DNA from: Pseudomonas denitrificans (nom. rej.) | Lineage (GTDB): Bacteria > Pseudomonadota > Gammaproteobacteria > Pseudomonadales > Pseudomonadaceae | Direction of reading: 5' to 3' | Assembly: GCF_008807415.1 (NCBI RefSeq) | Contig: NZ_CP043626.1 | Coordinates: forward strand, 1,426,001 to 1,490,000 | Length of the DNA: 64,000 nucleotides | Shown: positions 1 through 9,126 of the stretch, piece after piece | Layout: each line of letters starts with the position of its first letter | How positions within the stretch are numbered: position 1 is the stretch's first letter | Program-made: the position numbers and the translations under genes | Notes under the pieces: generated by a model | Seen by the model: only the letters and a program-made list of their open reading frames with translations | Database searches by the model: none | What the model was told of the DNA's origin: nothing

Positions 1-388
1 TCATCGGGCCGCGCATACCGAGGGACTCGGCGGCTTCGATCTGCCCCTGCTGGATGGCCTGGATGCCGGCGCGGAAGTTCTCCGCCTGGTACGCCGAGTA
101 GGCGATGCCCAGGCCGATGATGCCGGCCTGCATGGCGGAAAGCTGCACGCCGAAGTCCGGCAGCACGAAGTAGATGTAGAACAGCTGCACGATGATCGGC
201 AGGCCGCGGATCACGTTGACCACGGAGATGCCGAACAGCGCCACGGCGCGGATTTTCGACACCATCATCAGGGCGAAGGCCAGGCCGATGAGCGAGCTGA
301 GCAGGAACGACGCAATCGTGACCTGCACGGTGACCACCGCGCCACTCAATAGAATGGGCAGGAAGTCCAGAGCATTCTGGAGAAACAT
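1..388 (-). CDS. Amino-acid ABC transporter permease, N-terminal part (runs off the window)
   Basis: The gene starts at an ATG at 388 and is cut by the left window edge after about 129 residues. The translation begins MFLQNALDFLPILLSGAVVT and contains hydrophobic segments at roughly residues 8-35 and 45-75. A stretch near the cut end, with EAAESLGM, resembles the EAA loop that docks on the ATPase in HisM/GlnP-type permeases. In this family the permease forms the inner-membrane channel of a polar amino-acid importer. The periplasmic binding protein lies 110 bases upstream on the same strand, which supports one transport operon. No strong Shine-Dalgarno precedes the start, so a nearby alternative start is possible. 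The substrate cannot be read from the sequence. Confidence 0.85.
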   Translation of the reverse strand, partial: MFLQNALDFLPILLSGAVVTVQVTIASFLLSSLIGLAFALMMVSKIRAVALFGISVVNVIRGLPIIVQLFYIYFVLPDFGVQLSAMQAGIIGLGIAYSAYQAENFRAGIQAIQQGQIEAAESLGMRGPM

Positions 389-498
389 GGGAGGTGTCCG
401 TGAGCGTAAATCTGAGGGCGGCCGTCACCCTTCACCGGGCGCGGGCTCCGGCGAAAGGTGCGGGTCAGTCTTGGGTGCGGCGTGAAGAAAAGCGGACG

Positions 499-1257
499 TC
501 AGTCCAGGTGCCACTTGCCGATGATGGCGGCGAGGGTGCCGTCGGCCTTGATGCTGGCGATGCCCTGGTTGACCTGGGCGAGCAGCTGCGGGTCGCCCTG
601 GCGCAGGATCAGGCAGACTTCGCCCTTGATCTGCGGCTGGTAGCTGTCCACCAGGCGGACCTTCTTCAGGCTGCCCTTGGCCATCTGGTAGGCGAGGATC
701 GGGTGGTCGCCGAAGCCGGCCTTGATCCGGCCCAGTGCCAGGTCGCGGGTGAGGTCGGCGAGGGAATCGTAGCCGCGCACTTCCTTGAAGATGCCGCGCT
801 GGTTGAGCTTGTCGATGAAGATGGTGCCGACCTGGGCGCCGACCACTTCGCCCTTGAAGTCATCCATGCTGGTGTAGGCCTTGTCGTCGTCAGCGCGCAC
901 CACTAGGCCTTCGCCGTACTCGAACACCGGATCGGAGTACTGCACCACTTTCTCCCGCTCGGGCGTGCGCAGCATGGCGGCGGAGATCAGGTCGATCTTC
1001 TTCGCGGTGAGCGAGGGAATCAGCGCGGCGAAGGTGGTCTGGGCGATTTCCACGTCGAAGCCGCCGGCCTTGGCCACGGCCTGGGCGGAGTCGACCATCA
1101 TGCCCTGGATGCTGTTGGTCTTGACGTCGAGGAAGGTGAAAGGCACGCCGGTGGCAGTAGCCCCGACTTTCAGAGGTTCGGCCTGGGCGGCGAAGGATGC
1201 AGCGCAGCTGGCGACGAGCGCGAGGGCGCAGGAAAACACGCGGAGGCGAGGATGCAT
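499..1257 (-). CDS. Amino-acid ABC transporter periplasmic substrate-binding protein
   Basis: This 252-residue protein has a clear Sec signal peptide (MHPRLRV, then a hydrophobic stretch, likely cleaved after AQA near residue 26). The mature part has the fold pattern of family 3 solute-binding proteins: LKVGATATGVPFTFLD at its start, a region with RTPEREKVVQYSDPV and VGAQVGT in the middle, and ADGTLAAIIGKW at the end. It should capture a polar amino acid or related compound in the periplasm and deliver it to the permease encoded just downstream at 1-388. A divergent IclR regulator starts 177 bases away and may control it. Substrate unknown. Confidence 0.9.
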   Translation of the reverse strand: MHPRLRVFSCALALVASCAASFAAQAEPLKVGATATGVPFTFLDVKTNSIQGMMVDSAQAVAKAGGFDVEIAQTTFAALIPSLTAKKIDLISAAMLRTPEREKVVQYSDPVFEYGEGLVVRADDDKAYTSMDDFKGEVVGAQVGTIFIDKLNQRGIFKEVRGYDSLADLTRDLALGRIKAGFGDHPILAYQMAKGSLKKVRLVDSYQPQIKGEVCLILRQGDPQLLAQVNQGIASIKADGTLAAIIGKWHLD

Positions 1258-1370
1258 TGGTGAACTCCCATTTGACGCGGTTTGTTGTCTTTATGCGTTA
1301 TGGATGGCCTCGAGTATCGGCAGGAGGCGTTGGCTGCAATATAAATGATTTACAAGAATCGTAAAGAGAT

Positions 1371-1396
1371 TTATAAATATCGCATATCGATATTAA
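1371..1396. promoter_or_regulatory. AT-rich divergent promoter region with a palindrome
   Basis: The 177 bases between the binding-protein gene and the IclR gene are much more AT-rich than their surroundings from about 1340 to 1410. They contain the perfect 10-base palindrome ATATCGATAT at 1384-1393, next to a related half site ATATCG at 1377-1382. This is a plausible IclR operator between divergent promoters. The assignment rests only on position and symmetry. Confidence 0.3.
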
Positions 1397-1434
1397 TAGC
1401 CTGATAAAGGCGTGATCCTTCCCAAGGAAGAGAC

Positions 1435-2211
1435 ATGAGCGACAACGAAAACAGCCTGTTCAACCAGTCGCTGGAAAAGGGCCTGGCCGTGCTGCGCGGC
1501 TTCAACGCGCGCAACCGCACCATGAACCTGGCCGAGGTAGCCGAGGCCGCCGACATCACCAAGAGCTCGGCGCAGCGGATGATCCACACGCTCGAAGCGC
1601 TGGGATACGTCAGCAAGCACCCCCAGACCAAGCGCTTCCAGCTGACGCCGCAGGTGATGGAGATCGGCTACAACTACCTCGCCGCCGACACCCTGGTGGA
1701 CGTTGCCAATCCTTTCCTCGCGGAGCTGGCGCAGACCACCGGCGAGACCACCAACCTCACCGAGCCGGTGCGCACCGACATGCTCTACGTGGCGCGCTTC
1801 GTGGGGCCGAAGTTCATCCCCATCCACCTGCCCATCGGCAGCCGCATCCCCATGTACTGCACCGCCTCGGGCCGCGCTTTCCTCAGCGCGCTGAGCGATG
1901 ACGAGGTGCTGGAACTGCTGCAGGGCAGCGACCTGTCCAGCCATACCCAGTACACGCGCACCTCGCTGGAGGAAATCCTCGCGGAAATCGCCGAGATCCG
2001 CCGCAAGGGCTATGCGATCAACAGCGAGGAGCTGTTCCTCGGCGACATGGCGGTGGCAGCGCCGGTGCGCAACAGCCAGGGCCGCCCGGTGGCGTCGGTG
2101 CACGTGGTGGCGCCCACCAGCCGCTGGACCCGTGAGGACGCCGAACGCCGCCTGGCGCCAGCGGCCATCGAGTGCGCACGGGCGATCAGCACCTCGATCA
2201 GGACGCTCTGA
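1435..2211 (+). CDS. IclR-family transcriptional regulator
   Basis: This 258-residue protein has the usual IclR length and order. An N-terminal winged helix-turn-helix (about residues 10-65) includes the phrase LEKGLAVLRGF and the recognition-helix region ITKSSAQRMIHTLEALGYV. The C-terminal IclR effector domain follows, with LPIGSRIPMYCTASGRAFLS and an end region resembling VASVHVVAPTSR. A Shine-Dalgarno-like AAGGAAGAG lies just before the ATG. It is divergent from the amino-acid ABC genes, so local control of that transporter is the simplest inference. The ligand is unknown; family members often bind small aromatic or organic acids. Confidence 0.92.
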   Translation: MSDNENSLFNQSLEKGLAVLRGFNARNRTMNLAEVAEAADITKSSAQRMIHTLEALGYVSKHPQTKRFQLTPQVMEIGYNYLAADTLVDVANPFLAELAQTTGETTNLTEPVRTDMLYVARFVGPKFIPIHLPIGSRIPMYCTASGRAFLSALSDDEVLELLQGSDLSSHTQYTRTSLEEILAEIAEIRRKGYAINSEELFLGDMAVAAPVRNSQGRPVASVHVVAPTSRWTREDAERRLAPAAIECARAISTSIRTL

Positions 2212-2221
2212 GGCCGCACGC

Positions 2222-5200
2222 TCAGGCTTGTGGCTGCAGGGGCTCGGGTGTCGCGTCCAGCAGCCGTTGCAGCTGCGCCAGGGCGCGTTCGTAGTCGAAG
2301 CCCTCGACGGCTTCGGTCATCTCCCGCAGCAGCCCGGCCCGTAGCGGGTCAGCAAAAGCGCTGCCCAGCCGGCCGACCAGCTCGCCAGCGCCGGTGTCGC
2401 TGTCTTCGAGCAGGGCGCGCAGTTGCTGGAGCAGGGTGCTGATCTGCGCTGGGGAAAGCCCCGGCGCCGCCGGCTGTTCGAGTTGCGGGGCGGTGCGCGT
2501 CGCCAGGCCGGCGAGCACTCTTTCCAGCTGTGCTTGCAGTTCGAACAGCAGGCGCGAGATCGATTCCTCGGACGCGCTGCCCTGGCAGGCATCCTCCAGC
2601 GCCGTGGCGGCCCTGGCCAGCTCCAGGGCGCCGATGTTGGCTGCCGCGCCGCGCAGGGTATGGGCGGTCCGGCGGCGGGCGGTCGGATCGGCTGCCGAGT
2701 CGAGGGCGCGAAACTCGCCGATGAAGTCCCGGTAGCTGCTGCCAAAACGCTGCAGCAGCCGTTCGTAGAGCGCGATCTTGCCGGCGCAGGTCGCCAGTCC
2801 TGCATGGGTATCGATGCCCGGCAGGTCGAGGTCGCCAACCTGCCTCTCCACCGGTGCAGGCGCCGGAGCGCCGCTGGCTTGCCGCTGCCGGGGAGCGATC
2901 CAGCGCGACAGGGTGAGGAACATCGCGGGCGGGTCGATGGGTTTGGCAATGTGGTCATTCATTCCCGCGGCCAGCGCCAGTTCACGATCACCGGCCATGT
3001 TGTTGGCGGTCATGGCAATGATTGGCAGCTGCGCCAGTTCCGGGCGCTGGCGTAGCGCCTGGGTGGCCGCGTATCCATCAAGCACCGGCATCTGGCAGTC
3101 CATCAGCACGCAGTCGAAGTGCGTGTCGGCGGCCAGCCGATCCAGCGCTTCCTGGCCGTTGCAGGCGAGCACGATCTCAATGCCGGCGTCGCCCAGCAAC
3201 TCCATCGCCAGCTCCTGGTTCAGTTCATTGTCTTCCACCAGCAATACCCGGCTGCCGGCGACACGGGCCAACGCCTCGTCCGTGGCGCTCTGGCGCTCAC
3301 GGCTGCGTGGCTCGACGACGCTCTCCTTGCCCAGGGCGATGTTGATCGACTCCAGCAGGGTGGAGGGCGTCACCGGCTTGGTCAGCACCGTGCCCAGCTC
3401 TACGCCGCGCTCCTGTGCGGCATCCAGCGCTTCTTCGCGGCCGAAGGCGGTGACCATGATCACCGCCGGGACGTTCTCGCAGTGGCCATCGTGCAGGCGC
3501 GCTACCACCTCGATGCCATCCATCCCCGGCATCTGCCAGTCCACCAGCACCAGTTGATACGGCAACTGCCGCTGTTCGGCCTCGCTGATCCATTCCAGTG
3601 CTTCGCTGCCGTTGCGCGCGACGTCCACTTCCAGTCCGTAGCTGAGAGCCATGCCCGAGAGAATCTCCCGCGCCGAGGCGTTGTCGTCGACCACCAGGGC
3701 GCGCACCCCGAGCAGTTCGTCCGCCCGCAGCATGCGCCGGGGCGCGGCGGTCTCGGGGATGCCGAAGTGCGCGTGGAAGTGGAACACCGAGCCCTTGCCC
3801 GGCTCGCTCTCGACCCAGATGCGCCCGCCCATCAGCTCCACCAGACTCTTGGAGATCGACAGCCCCAGCCCGGTGCCGCCATAGCGGCGTGAGGTGGAGG
3901 TGTCGGCCTGGATGAACGACTGGAACATGCGCGCGCACTGCTCCGCGGTCATGCCGATGCCGGTGTCGCGCAGCCAGAAGTGCAGCTCGGTGACATCGCT
4001 GCCGATCACTGCCGGCTCGATGCCCAGGACGATCTCCCCGAGCTCGGTGAACTTCACCGCGTTGTTGCCCAGGTTCAGCAGGATCTGCCCCAGACGCAGT
4101 GGGTCGCCCACCAGCGAGGTGGGCAGCCGCTGGTCGAGCTGGAACAGCAGTTCGAGGGATTTTTCCTCGGCCTTGAAGCCGACCAGCGCGGAGAACTGCT
4201 CCAGCACGTCCTCCAGACGGAATTCGACGTGCTCCACGCTCATCATGCCGGCTTCGATCTTCGAGAAGTCGAGGATGTCGTTGATGATGCCGAGCAGGCC
4301 CTCGGCGGAGCGGTGGACCTTCTGCACGTAGTTGTACTGGCGAGTATCGAGCCCGCTTTTCAGGGCGAGGCTGCTCATGCCGATGATCACATTCATCGGC
4401 GTGCGGATTTCGTGGCTCATGTTGGCGAGGAACTCGCTCTTGGCCCGCGTCGCTTCCTCGGCCAGCTCCTTGGCGCGATGTGTCTGCTGCTCGACCAGCT
4501 TGCGTGCGGTGATGTCGTACAGCCAGGCGAGCACGGCAGGCTCGCCATGGTGGAGGACCGGCAGGTAGGTCGCGAGGATGTCGCGCTCGCCACCCTGACT
4601 GTCGTACATGCGGACTTCGCGCTCGATCATCTGTTCGCCGGCCAGCATGTCGTTCCAGACCGACTCGCGCTCCGCCATCTCGACATACAGGCCGGCTGCC
4701 GCGTCGCCGACCTTCAGGCCGAAGTTCTCGCTGAATGCCGGGTTCACCAGGTGCAGGCGGTCGCGGGTGGCGATGGCCACGCTGACCGGGCTGCAGTCGA
4801 GGATGTACTGCAGGCGCTTCTCGCTTTCCTGCAGGGCAGCGGCCTGTTGCTCCATCAGTTCCGCCTGGCTCAGGGTCTCCTTGAGCAATTGCTCGGTGCG
4901 CGAGTTGCGCTCGAGGATTTCCAGGTTCATCGCCAGCAACGGCGCGAACTCGTCCAGCAGCGACCTCTGGCTCGCCTCCCGCACCTGCAGGCTTTCCAGT
5001 GCCAATACGCCAACCAGGCGCTCGCCGTGGATCAGCGGCAGTATGTCGAGGAACAGCGGCGGCGCGTACTCGCCCTCCTGCTGACGGTCGGGCTGGTGCA
5101 GGTGGATCGGCGCGCGCTGCTTGGCGCACTGGCCGATCAGGCCCTGGCCCAGGGGCAGGCGCCGGGCAGGTCCGGCGGCGCTGCGTAGCTGCCCAGCAGG

Positions 5201-6192
5201 ACCAGTTCCTCGCTGTCCTGCGCGTGGATGTGCAGCGAGGCGCGGCGCAGCGCCAGCAGCGGCGCGAGGGCGGCCAGGGTGCGATCGCCCAGCTCGCTGG
5301 AGCCGGCGACGGACTGCATCTGCCCGCTGAGCGTCGCCACCTGGGTCTTCACCCAGCGCTGATCGGCCATCTGTTGCGCCTCGGACTGCAGGGCAGTGAT
5401 CGCCCGCGCCATTTCGCCGACTTCGTTGGGGTAATCCTGGAACGGCACCTGCACATCCAGTTCGCCCTTGCTCAGGGCATCCACCGAGAACCGCAGCTGG
5501 TCGGCCGGCCGGCGAATCGACTGGCTGATCAGGATGCCGAACAGCACGCCGCCGCCCAGGCCCAGCACAAGAAGCCAGATGGTCAGCTGGACACTGCGGT
5601 AAAAACGCTCCGTGGCCAGGTTCACTTCCAGATCGGCGCCCTGGCGCTTGACCTGGGCCACCTCGGCCAGCGCCTGGTTGGCCACCTCGCCTGGCCGTTG
5701 CAGCGCAGTGGAGGAGAGCAGGGCGATGGCGCCCAGGTCGGTGGCTTGTCCGTGGCGGATAGGCTGGTCGTTGAGCTCCAGGACGTGCTTGATCTGGTCC
5801 TGGTACTCCTCGTAGGCGGCCTCGAATCGCACCAGCCCCTGCTGGGCGGAGGTCCGGTAGATGAGCGGCCGCGCCAGTTCGATTTCCTCGCGCAGGTTGC
5901 TGCGAACCTCGTTGAACTGCTTGACCGCCTGCGCACGGCCGTTCTCGTCGGCGGCCAGGACGAACTGGCGGATGCTGCGCCCCATGCCCGCCAGGGCGAC
6001 GCGGGCCGCCTCGATGTGCGAGAGGCCGAGCATCTCTTTCTCGTAGATCACGTTGATCTGTTCGATCTGCTGGCGCTGTACGTGCAGGCCGTAGAGACCG
6101 AGGAACAGGGCAAGCAGCAGGATGCCGCCGAACCCGAGCGCCAGCCGGGTGCGCAGCCTCAGGCGCTGAAGAAAGCCGAGCGGAGTCAACAT
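2222..6192 (-). CDS. Membrane-bound hybrid histidine kinase (4HB-HAMP-GAF-PAS-HisKA-HATPase-REC-REC-HPt), one apparent frameshift
   Basis: With one base restored near 5160 the protein is about 1,323 residues. It starts with a transmembrane helix (residues ~15-35), a four-helix-bundle-like periplasmic region and a second membrane helix near 205-228, followed by HAMP. A GAF domain is split by the frameshift: one frame ends after [13 protein letters not shown] and the next resumes with [12 protein letters not shown]. Then come a PAS domain ([16 protein letters not shown]), HisKA (SHEIRTPMN), HATPase ([23 protein letters not shown]), two receiver domains ([26 protein letters not shown]) and an HPt domain ([13 protein letters not shown]). 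This gives a complete intramolecular His-Asp-His phosphorelay. It lies 39 bases downstream of an HD-GYP response regulator, a likely output partner. The signal is unknown. Confidence 0.85.
5156..5168 (-). other. Apparent frameshift in the hybrid kinase GAF domain
   Basis: Reading on the minus strand, the kinase frame passes to the -1 frame here. Restoring one G in the CCCGG run rejoins ...PPDLPG with [10 protein letters not shown] and gives a normal GAF domain. The simplest reading is a one-base loss in the sequence. Confidence 0.75.
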
Positions 6193-6231
6193 GGGGCCGC
6201 CTCCAGGCAGGTTTGCCGTATGCGCTGCGAA

Positions 6232-7368
6232 TCAGACCCTGGCCGGCGCCGGGATGGGGGCAGCCTGCGCGCCGTCGTTGAAGCGCTCGGCGATGCCGCG
6301 GAAGCTGTCCTGCAGGGCGAGGAAGGCATCGGTCACGTCCGGATCGAAGTGCTGGCCGCGCTGGCTGCGGATGAAGTCCACGGCGCTGGCGTGGGTCATC
6401 GGCGATTTGTAGATGCGCTTGCTGATCAGCGCGTCGTAGACGTCGGCCAGCGCCATCAGCCGCGCCGACAGGGGGATCGCATCGCCGGCCAGGCCCTGCG
6501 GGTAGCCGCTACCGTCCCACTTTTCGTGGTGGCCGTAGGCGATCTGCTTGGCCAGGCGCAGGAAGGGTACGTCCATCCCCAGGCGCTCCTCGGCCTTCTC
6601 CAGGGCTTCGAGCCCCAGGGTGGTGTGGGTCTTCATCAGCTCGAACTCCTCGGCAGTGAGCTTGCCGGGTTTGAGCAGGATATGGTCGGGGATGCCGACC
6701 TTGCCGATATCGTGCAGCGGCGCCGATTTGAACAGCAGCTGGCGGGTTTCCTCATTCAGCTCGGCGGCGAAACGTGGGTGCTGCTGCAGGTGTTCGGCCA
6801 GCGCGCTGACGTAGTGCTGGGTACGACGGATGTGGTTGCCGGTCTCGTTGTCGCGGGTCTCCGCCAGGGATGCCATGGCGATGATGGTGACGTCCTGGAT
6901 GGCCGCCAGCTCGCGGGTGCGTCGCTGCACTTCCTGTTCGAGGAATTCGTTCTGGTCACGCAGGAAGTCAGCGGCGGCCTTGATGCGCAACTGGTTGTCC
7001 ACGCGCATCAGCACGGTAGGCGGATTGATCGGCTTGGTCAGGTAGTCCACCGCGCCCAGCTCCAGGCCGCGGATTTCCTCGTCGGCGGCGACCTGGGCGG
7101 TGATGAAGATCACCGGGATGCGCTGCGTGCGGGGGTCTTCGCGCAGGCGCCGGCAGACTTCGAAACCGTTCATGCCCGGCATCATCACGTCCAGCAGGAT
7201 GAGGTCCGGCGGATCGTCGGACTTTGCGATCTGCAGTGCCTTCTCGCCGGTTCGCGCTGCCTTGACTCGATACAGCAGCTTGAGCAGTTCCGAGAGGAGC
7301 GTGAGATTCTCGGGAGCATCGTCGACGATCAGGATCGTCGGACGAACAACGGGACCAGGTGCATTCAT
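6232..7368 (-). CDS. Response regulator with HD-GYP c-di-GMP phosphodiesterase domain
   Basis: This protein has 378 residues, counted from the ATG at 7368, which follows a strong GGAGG site; upstream in-frame starts lack one. A receiver domain (residues ~10-128) has the acidic pair DD at 16-17, the phospho-acceptor Asp60 in [10 protein letters not shown] and the conserved Lys112. A helical linker leads to an HD-GYP domain with HDIGK at 219-223 and [11 protein letters not shown] at 280-290, so the metal-binding and GYP residues are intact. The family hydrolyses cyclic-di-GMP, usually lowering biofilm and adhesion. The big hybrid kinase follows 39 bases later and probably phosphorylates it, directly or by its HPt domain. 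Architecture matches RpfG-type regulators. Confidence 0.93.
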   Translation of the reverse strand: MNAPGPVVRPTILIVDDAPENLTLLSELLKLLYRVKAARTGEKALQIAKSDDPPDLILLDVMMPGMNGFEVCRRLREDPRTQRIPVIFITAQVAADEEIRGLELGAVDYLTKPINPPTVLMRVDNQLRIKAAADFLRDQNEFLEQEVQRRTRELAAIQDVTIIAMASLAETRDNETGNHIRRTQHYVSALAEHLQQHPRFAAELNEETRQLLFKSAPLHDIGKVGIPDHILLKPGKLTAEEFELMKTHTTLGLEALEKAEERLGMDVPFLRLAKQIAYGHHEKWDGSGYPQGLAGDAIPLSARLMALADVYDALISKRIYKSPMTHASAVDFIRSQRGQHFDPDVTDAFLALQDSFRGIAERFNDGAQAAPIPAPARV

Positions 7369-7486
7369 TGACCATCCTCCGCCACAGGGCATGCGCCGCG
7401 GGACTTCCTGCCCGCGCGCCGGTGTGAGTATAGATCGCGCCGGGCAAGCCTCCGGGGTGATCCGGCAGGCGTGTTCGGCGGGTATT

Positions 7487-8053
7487 TCAGCCGTTGTGCT
7501 CGACCTCGACGAAGTGCCGCGTGCCGGCCTCGACGTCATAAATGTGGTAGTTGTTCATCATTCGCCCGTAAAGGTGCAGGCTGACCGCGCGCGGGCGGTC
7601 GGCGGGAACGCCGGTGACGTGGATGTGGTCGGGGTTGGGGACGAAGCTGGTGACCGCGCCGGGCGGCAGCAGGATCATGCCGCCCTTGACCAGTTCGATG
7701 CCCTCGTCGCGGTTGCGGTCGGCGGACAGGCAGACGTAGCTGCGCTCCTCCAGCACGCCCTCGACTATGCCCACCACGCCCCAGCTGCCGTGGTCGTGCA
7801 CCGGCGTCCACTGGCCCGGTGACCAGACCAGGGCGTAGAGCGAGAGGTTGTCGTCCGGCGCCTGGTAGACCAGGTTGCGCGCGTAGTGGAACGGGTCGCT
7901 CTGGTAGTGGTGCGCTTCGAGGAAGTCGCCGGCATGGGCCAGCAGCTCCATCATGAAGGGCGCCAGCGAGGCGACGCACTGGCAGGGTTCGGATTCCTGC
8001 CGGCTGAGCTGAGTGGCGTGTTCGATGAAGCGGGCGAGGCTGACGTTGGGCAT
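7487..8053 (-). CDS. Cysteine dioxygenase-like cupin protein
   Basis: This 188-residue protein has a cupin core with the metal-ligand motif PVHDHGSWG (His86 and His88) and a third histidine in NPDHIHVTG (His143 or His145). This is the three-histidine iron site of thiol dioxygenases such as cysteine dioxygenase and 3-mercaptopropionate dioxygenase. The family oxidises a thiol to a sulfinate using O2 in the cytoplasm. It is rather short and lacks an obvious eukaryotic-type Cys-Tyr crosslink signature, so the substrate is open. It stands alone between cobF and the HD-GYP gene. Confidence 0.7.
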   Translation of the reverse strand: MPNVSLARFIEHATQLSRQESEPCQCVASLAPFMMELLAHAGDFLEAHHYQSDPFHYARNLVYQAPDDNLSLYALVWSPGQWTPVHDHGSWGVVGIVEGVLEERSYVCLSADRNRDEGIELVKGGMILLPPGAVTSFVPNPDHIHVTGVPADRPRAVSLHLYGRMMNNYHIYDVEAGTRHFVEVEHNG

Positions 8054-8141
8054 GAGCGGTGCGCTCCGGCGGGCGTTGTCGACACAACGAAATCACTCTA
8101 GCCGCTTTTGTCGAGCCTGCTCAGAACTGCAGGGTGTGGGC

Positions 8142-8906
8142 TCAGGCGTCCTTCGGCGCGCGCCGCAGCAGGTAGGTGTCCATGATCCAGCCGTTGGCCT
8201 CGCGGGCCGCCTGGCGGGTGCGCTGGATATCGTCGCCGACCTCGACGAGCCGCCCGCTACGAAGAATCTCGTCTGGCGTGCCGACGTAGGCGCCCCAGTA
8301 GATTTCCAGTTCCGGGTCGTCCAGCTGGCGGTAGGTGTCTTCTGCGTCGAGCATCACCACGACGCTCTCGGCGTTGGCCGGAAAGCCCTCGGCCAGACGG
8401 CGACCGGTGGTGATCTGTACCGACTGGCCGATGGCGTTCAGCGGCACCCGGTGGCGCGCGGCCAGCGCCTGCACGCTGGTGATGCCGGGGATCACCTGGT
8501 AGTCGAAGCTCACCCGGCCCCCGCGCAGGATTGCATCGAGGATGCGCAGCGTGCTGTCGTAGAGCGACGGGTCGCCCCAGACGAGGAAGGCGCCGCACTG
8601 GCCGTTCTGCAGTTCGTCTTCGATCAGCCGCTCGAACACCTGCTGCCTGGCCTGGTTGAGGTCGCGTACCTGCCCGGTATAGTCGCCTTCGCGCACGCGT
8701 TCGGGGCTCTCGGCTGCGACGATGCGGTAATCGCTGCGGGAAACGTAGCGCTGGAGAATGTCGCGGCGCAGCTGGATCAGCTTGTCCTTGGCTGCGCCCT
8801 TGTCCATGAGGAAGAACACGTCCGCGCGGTTCATCGCGTTGATCGCCTGCACCGTGAGGTATTCAGGGTCGCCCGCGCCGATGCCGATGATGAGCAACTG
8901 CTTCAT
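8142..8906 (-). CDS. cobF: Precorrin-6A synthase (deacetylating)
   Basis: This 254-residue protein is a tetrapyrrole methylase. It opens with MKQLLIIGIGAGDPEYLTVQ, the P-loop-like SAM-binding start of the family, and contains FLVWGDPSLYDSTLRI and VIPGITSVQALAARH, which correspond to conserved methylase motifs. The length and the RADVFFLMDKG region fit CobF, which methylates C-1 of precorrin-5 and extrudes acetate in the aerobic cobalamin pathway. It stands apart from other cob genes in this window. The B12-independent metE lies just upstream on the same strand, with a REP element between them. Confidence 0.9.
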   Translation of the reverse strand: MKQLLIIGIGAGDPEYLTVQAINAMNRADVFFLMDKGAAKDKLIQLRRDILQRYVSRSDYRIVAAESPERVREGDYTGQVRDLNQARQQVFERLIEDELQNGQCGAFLVWGDPSLYDSTLRILDAILRGGRVSFDYQVIPGITSVQALAARHRVPLNAIGQSVQITTGRRLAEGFPANAESVVVMLDAEDTYRQLDDPELEIYWGAYVGTPDEILRSGRLVEVGDDIQRTRQAAREANGWIMDTYLLRRAPKDA

Positions 8907-8997
8907 GTCTGGTCCTACGTGCCTTCGTTCGGAGGGGCTCCAGATTACGCCTGTCCGGCGCCACGCTCATCTGCCGGATCGACGCGGTAGCAGCGGC

Positions 8998-9065
8998 GTA
9001 GGGTGCATAACCCGGCACGGGTTATCCGCCGTGGCGGATAACGCCTGGGGCGTTATGCGCCCTAC
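8998..9065. repeat. REPIN-type dyad repeat, copy 1
   Basis: This 68-base element has two hairpin arms facing each other. The outer ends are GTAGGGTGCATAAC and GTTATGCGCCCTAC, and the inner ends are GTTATCCGCC and GGCGGATAAC. It lies between cobF and metE. Two more full copies occur at 33646 and 36898, and related single units occur inside the second NRPS. Confidence 0.85.
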
Positions 9066-9126
9066 GGGGCTGGCGCGGCGTCACCGTAGAGCGGGTCAGG
9101 CAGGATGGGTGGCGCGCCAGGTCGGA

